Part shown: in pieces, positions 1 through 3,898 of the stretch
How positions within the stretch are numbered: position 1 is the stretch's first letter
How the letters are laid out: each line of letters begins with the position of its first letter
Source of the DNA: Candidatus Gastranaerophilales bacterium
Lineage (GTDB): Bacteria > Cyanobacteriota > Vampirovibrionia > Gastranaerophilales > Gastranaerophilaceae
Assembly: GCA_947589525.1 (NCBI GenBank)
Contig: CANQAW010000119.1
Coordinates: 1 to 5,575, forward strand
Direction: 5' to 3'
DNA: 5,575 nucleotides
Made by a program: the position numbers and the translations under genes
Notes under the pieces: generated by a model
The model's input: the letters and a program-made list of their open reading frames with translations, nothing else
What the model was told of the DNA's origin: nothing
Databases searched by the model: none

Positions 1-156
1 AAATTTTATAATGATACTGTTGTTTCCTATAATCAATTAGTAAGTAGTTTCCCTGCTAATCTTGTAGCTATTTTTAAATCTATTCTGCCCGAAGCTATGC
101 GAGAAGTAGAGGAGTATGATGCTCAGCTTTTAAGCGTAAATAGTGAAGCGAAGTAA
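1..156 (+). CDS. LemA family protein, C-terminal fragment (5' end outside window)
   Basis: Frame 1 is open from the left edge to the TAA at 154-156 and encodes the last 51 residues of a protein. The stretch KFYNDTVVSYNQLVSSFPAN matches the end of the LemA fold, where family members have a YND..V..YN......FP.NL pattern on the final long helix. LemA proteins are small, helical, membrane-anchored proteins of the bacterial envelope with poorly defined function. The N-terminal transmembrane anchor expected for the family would lie outside the window. The tail after the motif (SILPEAMREVEEYDAQLLSV) is polar and helical, and lacks the aromatic FGF-type ending seen in many relatives. The gene ends just before a symmetric hairpin terminator and converges on the small secreted-protein gene. 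The assignment rests on one short motif, so it is moderate. Confidence 0.65.
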   Translation, partial: KFYNDTVVSYNQLVSSFPANLVAIFKSILPEAMREVEEYDAQLLSVNSEAK

Positions 157-171
157 AAAAAGTAATATAAT

Positions 172-200
172 AAAAAAGATAGCTATAAGCTATCTTTTTT
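172..200. terminator. Bidirectional intrinsic terminator
   Basis: A perfect 13-bp stem (AAAAAAGATAGCT paired with AGCTATCTTTTTT) closes a 3-nt ATA loop. The A-run on the left arm and T-run on the right arm give a U-tract after the hairpin on either strand. It lies between the stop codon of the LemA-like gene (+) and the stop codon of the 107-residue gene (-), only one base from the latter, so it probably serves both converging transcripts. The core stem is only 7 bp of mixed sequence and is fairly AT-rich. Confidence 0.85.
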
Positions 201-201
201 A

Positions 202-525
202 TTATTCCAAAATTTTGTTAATCGGAATGTAGGTTTTTGTTGCCGTTCCTGAAGTGAAGTGTCCCGAATTAATGATTTTTGAAGAAAAGGAAGTTTTTTC
301 TTCTATATCGTTTACTTCTTTTGCTTCTTGAAGTTGTTCGTCAGTCAGATAAGAAGTATCGGTAAAATTGAAATCCTTTGTTAATTCTTCTTCGCTAATC
401 GGCACTTCTTCGTTTACCGTTTGAGTTTTTTGTTCGGGTGCATTGCTATTTGTTTCTGTTTGAGCAAAAACTTGTGCATTTAAAAACAATAAACCAAATA
501 ACATTACTGAAATTAATCTTATCAT
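202..525 (-). CDS. Small secreted or periplasmic protein of unknown function (107 aa)
   Basis: I do not recognise a family. The start is well supported: a perfect AGGAGG (530-535) lies 4 nt upstream of the ATG. Residues 1-21 look like a Sec signal peptide, with Arg3, a hydrophobic core (LISVMLFGLLFL) and a cleavage-like site AQVFA before Gln22. There is no lipobox cysteine, so a lipoprotein is unlikely. The mature part of about 86 residues starts with a Gln/Asn/Thr-rich, probably disordered segment. It continues with an acidic stretch (about residues 38-75, with EEVPISEEELTKDF and TDEQLQEAKEVNDIEE) and ends in a more neutral Ser/Thr/Ile-rich tail. No cysteines or catalytic motif are visible. 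The protein is inferred to be exported. It has its own promoter-like signal upstream and ends against the bidirectional terminator. Its upstream neighbour on the same strand is the 149-residue gene, 82 bases away. Confidence 0.75.
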   Translation of the reverse strand: MIRLISVMLFGLLFLNAQVFAQTETNSNAPEQKTQTVNEEVPISEEELTKDFNFTDTSYLTDEQLQEAKEVNDIEEKTSFSSKIINSGHFTSGTATKTYIPINKILE

Positions 526-573
526 TTTGCCTCCTAGTTAAAAAATACCATTTAATCAGAAATTTTCAACAAA

Positions 574-582
574 ATTATAACA
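574..582 (-). promoter_or_regulatory. Extended -10 promoter for the 107-aa secreted protein gene
   Basis: Read on the minus strand this is TGTTATAAT, a perfect TATAAT with the TGn extension used by sigma70-type promoters. No good -35 is present at the expected distance (TTAAAA with 18-nt spacing is the best), which fits an extended -10 promoter. Transcription would start near 567, giving a leader of about 40 nt that contains the AGGAGG. Confidence 0.55.
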
Positions 583-607
583 CAATTGCTTAATATTTTT
601 TAATTAT

Positions 608-1057
608 TTATCCGGCTATATATTCGACGTATTTTTCAAATGCTTTATATCCGTCCTTAAATTCCACATACCTTCCGCTTGGAACGGTCAGTCTTATGTA
701 TTTTAATTCTTTAATTCTGATTTCAAAAAGTTCGTTTGCGTATGTGTTTAAAAGTATATCTCCGCCGTTTGCCCAGTTTTTTAATTGTTCAATTTGTCTG
801 TTTATTTGTGAAATTGTGCTGTTTTCCAAAGGAAGAAAACCGTGGCGGTGCAATACGGCTCTGTCCGCATTTGTTATGGGGATTATTGCACAGCAGTTGC
901 CAAATATTTTTTTTATTAAAACGTAATTTGATGCCAGTTGTTTATGTTTAATAGGCACGTTAATTCTGCCGAGCGCAACGGATGTATTTATATTTGAATA
1001 ATATTCTTCAGAGCTTTTCGGCGCATAGTTGTTAAGCATGTTGCTGTATTGACGCAT
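608..1057 (-). CDS. Hypothetical protein (149 aa), function unknown
   Basis: I do not recognise a family. The open frame extends to an ATG at 1094-1096 (162 aa), but I favour the internal ATG at 1055-1057. It has a GGGGGAG ribosome-binding-like site 10 nt upstream (1068-1074), whereas the outer ATG has none and overlaps a TATAAT box. The 149-residue product starts MRQYSNMLNNYAPKSSEEYY and has no signal peptide or clear membrane segment, so it is probably cytoplasmic. It looks like an alpha/beta protein: a hydrophobic strand region (YVLIKKIFGNCCAIIPI, about residues 44-60), a helix (STISQINRQIEQLKNWANGG), then basic and aromatic strands (FEIRIKELKYIRLTVPSGRY) and a final helix (GYKAFEKYVEYIAG). 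A Cys-Cys pair falls in the first strand. It lies between divergent ndk and the secreted-protein gene. Lengthy overlapping frames on the other strand look like shadows. Confidence 0.6.
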   Translation of the reverse strand: MRQYSNMLNNYAPKSSEEYYSNINTSVALGRINVPIKHKQLASNYVLIKKIFGNCCAIIPITNADRAVLHRHGFLPLENSTISQINRQIEQLKNWANGGDILLNTYANELFEIRIKELKYIRLTVPSGRYVEFKDGYKAFEKYVEYIAG

Positions 1058-1067
1058 TAAAAAAGAA

Positions 1068-1074
1068 CTCCCCC
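1068..1074 (-). promoter_or_regulatory. Ribosome-binding site that selects the 149-aa start
   Basis: On the minus strand this reads GGGGGAG, 10 nt before the ATG at 1055-1057. The alternative upstream ATG at 1094-1096 has only AT-rich sequence in front of it. The spacing is at the long end, so support is moderate. Confidence 0.5.
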
Positions 1075-1094
1075 ATATAATCTTTATTAAGACC

Positions 1095-1123
1095 ATTATA
1101 TTAAAAAAATGCTTTTCTGTCTC
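1095..1123 (-). promoter_or_regulatory. Promoter for the 149-aa hypothetical gene
   Basis: On the minus strand GAGACA (1118-1123, 4 of 6 to TTGACA) is followed after 17 nt by a perfect TATAAT (1095-1100). The predicted start near 1088 leaves a leader of about 30 nt before the ATG at 1057. The -10 overlaps the outer ATG at 1094-1096, so that ATG would not be transcribed from this promoter; this supports the shorter start. Confidence 0.5.
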
Positions 1124-1162
1124 ATTATTAAATTTTTTTTACATTTTTTGCAGTAGTCGGGT

Positions 1163-1191
1163 TTGCGCTAATTAATAAAATATGCTTCAAT
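1163..1191 (+). promoter_or_regulatory. Possible promoter for ndk-tgt
   Basis: TTGCGC (1163-1168) and TTCAAT (1186-1191) are 17 nt apart, each 4 of 6 to the sigma70 consensus. The predicted start near 1198 gives a leader of about 23 nt with the GAGGTG site. A TATTAT at 1199-1204 is a rival -10 but would leave too short a leader. The region is so AT-rich that this is a weak call. It lies in the divergent spacer between the 149-aa gene and ndk. Confidence 0.3.
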
Positions 1192-1211
1192 AATTTTGTA
1201 TTATATTTTTT

Positions 1212-1217
1212 GAGGTG
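1212..1217 (+). promoter_or_regulatory. Ribosome-binding site of ndk
   Basis: GAGGTG matches the complement of the 16S rRNA 3' end and sits 3 nt from the ATG at 1221 (5 nt measured from GAGG). It covers the alternative GTG start at 1215, so it decides the start codon. Confidence 0.75.
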
Positions 1218-1220
1218 TTT

Positions 1221-1694
1221 ATGGAAAGAACATTTGTAGCAATTAAACCTGACGGTGTTAAAAGAAATTTAATCGGAAAAGTTATTAAAAAATTTGAACA
1301 AAAAGGGTACAAAATTGTCGGGCTAAAGATGATGAATGTTTCTTCAGAGCTTGCTTCAAAGCACTATGAAGAACATGAAGGCAAACCGTTTTATCCCGCA
1401 TTAATCAATTTTATTACTTCCGGCCCGATAGTTGCTCTTGCTATAGAAGGAGTTAACGTTATTCAAGGCGTACGCCACCTTGTAGGCTCAACACAGGGCG
1501 ACCAAGCTGACGTAGGTTCTATAAGAGCTGATTTTTCACCTTTTTCAACTATGAATATAATTCATGCTTCCGATTCCGAAGAATCCGCAAATCGTGAGCT
1601 TAACTTATATTTTAAAGATGAAGAAATTTGCAATAATTACAAAACCATGTTTGATTTAATCTACGAAGAGCATTTGGCTAAATTGGCGCAATAA
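1221..1694 (+). CDS. ndk: Nucleoside diphosphate kinase (157 aa)
   Basis: NDK transfers the gamma phosphate of ATP to nucleoside diphosphates through a phosphohistidine intermediate, balancing the cytoplasmic NTP and dNTP pools. The family residues are all visible: Lys9 in FVAIKPDGVKR, Tyr49, Phe57 (KPFY), Arg85, Thr91, Arg102 in SIRADF, Asn112 and the catalytic His115 in NIIHASDS, followed by EESANREL. Length is a little above the usual 140-150 residues, due to a C-terminal extension (FKDEEICNNYKTMFDLIYEE). The loop after Thr91 reads STQGDQADVGSIRAD instead of the usual TNP..A.PGTIRGD, but it keeps the contact residues. The ATG at 1221 is chosen over an in-frame GTG at 1215 because GAGGTG (1212-1217), the ribosome-binding site, includes that GTG. 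The stop lies one base before tgt, so the two are almost certainly cotranscribed. Confidence 0.96.
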   Translation: MERTFVAIKPDGVKRNLIGKVIKKFEQKGYKIVGLKMMNVSSELASKHYEEHEGKPFYPALINFITSGPIVALAIEGVNVIQGVRHLVGSTQGDQADVGSIRADFSPFSTMNIIHASDSEESANRELNLYFKDEEICNNYKTMFDLIYEEHLAKLAQ

Positions 1695-1695
1695 A

Positions 1696-2829
1696 ATGAG
1701 CTATAGTGATTATTTCGGATTTGAGATTTTAAATACTTCTTCTGAAACAAACGCCAGAGCGGGAATATTAAAAACTCCGCATGGCAACGTTTTGACACCC
1801 ATATTTATGCCCGTCGGGACAAACAGCGCCGTAAAAATGCTCACAAACGAGCAAATATTAAATGCGGGCGCTCAAATTATTCTTGCTAATTCTTATCACA
1901 TGTATTTAAGAGCGGGATGCGATTTAATCAGAAAAGCAGGCGGACTGCATAAGTGGATGAATTTTAATAAACCGATTTTAACCGATAGCGGTGGTTTTCA
2001 AGTGTTTTCGCTTTCAAAACTTCGAAAAATTACACAGGACGGAATACATTTTCAAGACCCGATAAACGGCTCTAAGCATTATATTACTCCCGAAATATCC
2101 ATGAAAATTCAACAGGATTTAGGTGCGGATATAATAATGGCTTTCGACGAATGTGCGCCCTATCCGTGCGATTACGAGCAAGCCAAAAGCGCTTTGGATA
2201 AGACAAAAAAATGGCTTGAGAGATGTTTTGAAGCGCACAAAAATTATAGACAAGCACTTTTTCCGATTGTTCAGGGCGCATTTTTTGAAGATTTAAGAGC
2301 GGAATCGGCACGATTTGTTTCAAAGTTTGATGCCGCAGGTTATGCAATCGGTGGTGTTTCAGTCGGTGAGCCTTCCGAAATCAAAAATAAAATTACAGCA
2401 TATACCGCACCTCTCTTACCTTTTAATAAACCGAGATATCTTATGGGAGTCGGCACTCCCGTTGATTTAATCGAGGGAATTAAGTCGGGCATTGATATGT
2501 TCGATTGCGTTTTGCCGACAAGAAATGCCCGCCATGGCACATTTTTTACCTACAGCGGTAATAAAATAATAAAAAATAAACAATATGAAAGCGATTTTAC
2601 GCCTTTAGACGAAAATTGCGACTGTTACACATGCCGTAATCACACAAAAGCATACATAAGACATCTTTTTAAAACACGGGAATCTACCGCAGGCACTTTG
2701 TTGAGCATTCATAACATACATTTTTTAATCAAGCTGTCTCAGGATTTAAGAAATTCTATTTTGGAAAATACTTTTGAAAGCTACAGCAAAAAACTGTTGG
2801 CGGGATTTAATTCTGTTAACAAAAATTAA
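1696..2829 (+). CDS. tgt: tRNA-guanine transglycosylase (queuine/preQ1 tRNA-ribosyltransferase, 377 aa)
   Basis: Bacterial TGT exchanges guanine 34 in the anticodon of tRNA-Asp, -Asn, -His and -Tyr for preQ1, the committed tRNA step of queuosine synthesis. The TIM-barrel motifs are intact: Asp97 in TDSGGFQVFS (general acid/base), FDECAPYP (Asp151, Cys153), Gln193, GGVSVGE (219-225), Met250 in YLMGVGTP, and the nucleophile Asp270 in DMFDCVLPTRNARHG. The zinc site is complete, with Cys308, Cys310 and Cys313 (CDCYTC) and His339 (SIHN) 26 residues later. Cys153 and Val223 correspond to the two positions that differ in the eukaryotic, queuine-using enzymes, so preQ1 is the likely substrate. Length is normal for bacteria. 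The ATG follows the ndk stop after one base and has no clear Shine-Dalgarno sequence, which suggests translational coupling. No other queuosine genes are in the window. Confidence 0.97.
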   Translation: MSYSDYFGFEILNTSSETNARAGILKTPHGNVLTPIFMPVGTNSAVKMLTNEQILNAGAQIILANSYHMYLRAGCDLIRKAGGLHKWMNFNKPILTDSGGFQVFSLSKLRKITQDGIHFQDPINGSKHYITPEISMKIQQDLGADIIMAFDECAPYPCDYEQAKSALDKTKKWLERCFEAHKNYRQALFPIVQGAFFEDLRAESARFVSKFDAAGYAIGGVSVGEPSEIKNKITAYTAPLLPFNKPRYLMGVGTPVDLIEGIKSGIDMFDCVLPTRNARHGTFFTYSGNKIIKNKQYESDFTPLDENCDCYTCRNHTKAYIRHLFKTRESTAGTLLSIHNIHFLIKLSQDLRNSILENTFESYSKKLLAGFNSVNKN

Positions 2830-2858
2830 TATTTTCCAATTTTAACCGCAAAAAAATA

Positions 2859-2887
2859 TTGACTTCACATATTGTTTATAGTGTAAT
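2859..2887 (+). promoter_or_regulatory. Promoter for rpsL-rpsG
   Basis: TTGACT (2859-2864, 5 of 6) is separated by 17 nt from TGTAAT (2882-2887, 5 of 6). Transcription would start near 2894, giving a leader of about 29 nt before the rpsL ATG. It lies in the 93-base gap after tgt, which holds no obvious terminator, so tgt transcripts may also read into rpsL. Confidence 0.7.
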
Positions 2888-2896
2888 TGATTACAC
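2881..2896. repeat. Inverted repeat across the -10 and start of the rpsL promoter
   Basis: GTGTAAT and ATTACAC are perfect 7-bp complements separated by TG. The repeat starts one base before the -10 and ends about at the predicted transcription start. The position is that of an operator, but no regulator can be named and the short AT-rich arms could arise by chance. Confidence 0.4.
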
Positions 2897-2911
2897 AAGT
2901 AAACTACAATC

Positions 2912-2918
2912 AAGGGGA
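2912..2918 (+). promoter_or_regulatory. Ribosome-binding site of rpsL
   Basis: AAGGGGA lies 4 nt from the ATG at 2923 (GGGG 5 nt from it). It fixes the start there and rules out the in-frame TTG at 2887, which overlaps the promoter -10. Confidence 0.75.
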
Positions 2919-2922
2919 AAAT

Positions 2923-3300
2923 ATGCCTACTATCAATCAATTAATTAAAAACGAAAGAAAAAAAATTAACGATAAAACCAAATCGCCTGCGTTGACCAAT
3001 TGTCCGCAAAGACGCGGTGTATGCACAAGGGTTTATACAACGACTCCGAAAAAACCTAACTCTGCTATGAGAAAGGTTGCCCGTGTGCGTTTAACAAACG
3101 GATTTGAAGTTACTTCATATATTCCGGGCATCGGACATAACTTACAAGAACACTCTGTTGTGCTGATCAGAGGCGGCAGGGTTAAAGACCTTCCCGGTGT
3201 AAGATATCATATAATCAGAGGTACTTTAGATACTCAAGGTGTTGCAAACAGAATGCAATCCAGATCTAAATACGGTACTAAAAAAGCTAAAAAGAAATAA
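2923..3300 (+). CDS. rpsL: 30S ribosomal protein S12 (125 aa)
   Basis: S12 sits at the decoding centre of the 30S subunit and helps monitor codon-anticodon pairing. The product begins MPTINQLIKNERKK and carries the invariant blocks CPQRRGVCTRVYTTTPKKPN, GHNLQEHSVVLIRGGRVKDL and PGVRYHIIRG, ending RSKYGTKKAKKK. Lys43 and Lys88 (E. coli numbering, which coincides here) are both wild type, so the classic streptomycin-resistance substitutions are absent. Asp89, the residue methylthiolated by RimO in some bacteria, is also present. Length is normal. The wording of the conserved blocks is close to the cyanobacterial S12 consensus. The ATG at 2923 is supported by its Shine-Dalgarno site and by the promoter position. 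rpsG follows after 16 bases in the same transcript. Confidence 0.98.
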   Translation: MPTINQLIKNERKKINDKTKSPALTNCPQRRGVCTRVYTTTPKKPNSAMRKVARVRLTNGFEVTSYIPGIGHNLQEHSVVLIRGGRVKDLPGVRYHIIRGTLDTQGVANRMQSRSKYGTKKAKKK

Positions 3301-3316
3301 GAAAGGTTAATTTATA

Positions 3317-3787
3317 ATGTCAAGAAGATCAAAACCGGCAAAACGAATTCCAGCGCCTGATCCTATATACAACAGTGTAGATATCGCAAAATTTATAAAC
3401 AGACTGATGAAAAAAGGTAAAAAGTCTGTTGCTCAAAGAATTTTCTATACAACAATGGAAAATGTTCAACAAAAAACCAAATCCGAACCTATTGAAACAT
3501 TTAAAAAGGCAATTACGAATGCCACTCCTTTAATTGAAGTTAAAGCTCGCCGTATCGGCGGTTCAACATATCAAGTTCCGATTGATGTTAAACCGGACAG
3601 AGGAAGTGCTCTTGCTTCTCAATGGATTATAGAAGCCGCAAGAAAAAGAGGCGGAAAATCCATGATAGAAAAACTTACAAGTGAAATCCTTGATGCTTCC
3701 AGCTCAACGGGTTCTGCGGTAAAGAAAAAAGAAGATACGCATAAAATGGCAGAAGCAAATAAAGCATTTGTTCATTACAGATATTAA
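3317..3787 (+). CDS. rpsG: 30S ribosomal protein S7 (156 aa)
   Basis: S7 binds the 3' major domain of 16S rRNA, starts assembly of the 30S head and lies near the E site. In E. coli it also represses translation of its own operon. Family blocks are clear: MSRRSKPAKR at the start, YNSVDIAKFINRLMKKGKKS, the core NATPLIEVKARRIGGSTYQV with PIDVKPDRG after it, ALASQWIIEAARKR and the C-terminal HKMAEANKAFVHYRY. The length of 156 is typical for the shorter bacterial form. The start has GAAAGG (3301-3306) 10 nt upstream, directly after the rpsL stop. Usually fusA and tuf follow in the str operon, but here the gene ends at a strong terminator and an unrelated helicase gene comes next. Confidence 0.98.
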   Translation: MSRRSKPAKRIPAPDPIYNSVDIAKFINRLMKKGKKSVAQRIFYTTMENVQQKTKSEPIETFKKAITNATPLIEVKARRIGGSTYQVPIDVKPDRGSALASQWIIEAARKRGGKSMIEKLTSEILDASSSTGSAVKKKEDTHKMAEANKAFVHYRY

Positions 3788-3806
3788 TATTTTATATTTA
3801 TCATTT

Positions 3807-3834
3807 AAAACTCCGTCTTTGTACGGAGTTTTTT
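3807..3834 (+). terminator. Intrinsic terminator of the rpsL-rpsG operon
   Basis: A 10-bp stem (AAAACTCCGT paired with ACGGAGTTTT) with a 6-nt CTTTGT loop is followed by a T-run to 3834. It starts 20 bases after the rpsG stop. The GC-containing core CTCCGT/ACGGAG makes it the strongest terminator in the window. Confidence 0.92.
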
Positions 3835-3843
3835 GCATGTAAA

Positions 3844-3872
3844 TTTACAATAAAGTTACTAAATGTTATAAT
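3844..3872 (+). promoter_or_regulatory. Strong promoter of the helicase gene
   Basis: TTTACA (3844-3849, 5 of 6) and a perfect TATAAT (3867-3872) are 17 nt apart, with a TGn extension (TGT at 3864-3866). Transcription would start near 3879, leaving about 20 nt of leader with the ribosome-binding site. Together with the terminator just upstream, this makes the helicase gene an independent transcription unit. Confidence 0.8.
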
Positions 3873-3881
3873 TGCAATTAT
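3868..3881. repeat. Perfect 14-bp palindrome over the helicase promoter -10/start
   Basis: ATAATTGCAATTAT reads the same on both strands, overlaps five bases of the -10 box and ends about at the predicted transcription start. It could be an operator. It could also be a chance effect of AT-rich sequence next to TATAAT. Confidence 0.4.
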
Positions 3882-3898
3882 TTTATAGAGGTATTTAA

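Noticed and set aside
696..951. Two overlapping plus-strand frames of 71-76 codons
   Set aside because: They lie wholly inside the 149-aa minus-strand gene, have no ribosome-binding site or promoter, and look like antisense shadows.
1055..1103. Inverted repeat ATATAAT/ATTATAT around the start of the 149-aa transcript
   Set aside because: Arms are only A and T with a 13-nt spacer, which is expected by chance in such sequence.
1215..1220. GTG start adding two residues to Ndk
   Set aside because: The GTG is part of the GAGGTG ribosome-binding site for the ATG at 1221, and NDKs start right before the first beta strand, as MERTF does.
1097..1220. Possible preQ1 riboswitch controlling the ndk-tgt transcript
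   Set aside because: The leader is AT-rich with no visible hairpin plus A-rich tail arrangement, and the predicted leader is only about 23 nt.
2084..2540. Two minus-strand frames of 66-87 codons inside tgt
   Set aside because: They are antisense to conserved catalytic segments of tgt and have no signals of their own.
2830..2858. Terminator between tgt and rpsL
   Set aside because: No stem followed by a T-run could be found; the segment is simple AT-rich sequence leading into the rpsL promoter.
2887..2922. TTG start adding 12 residues to S12
   Set aside because: The TTG overlaps the -10 of the rpsL promoter; S12 proteins start at MPTI/MATV, and the ATG at 2923 has AAGGGGA in front of it.
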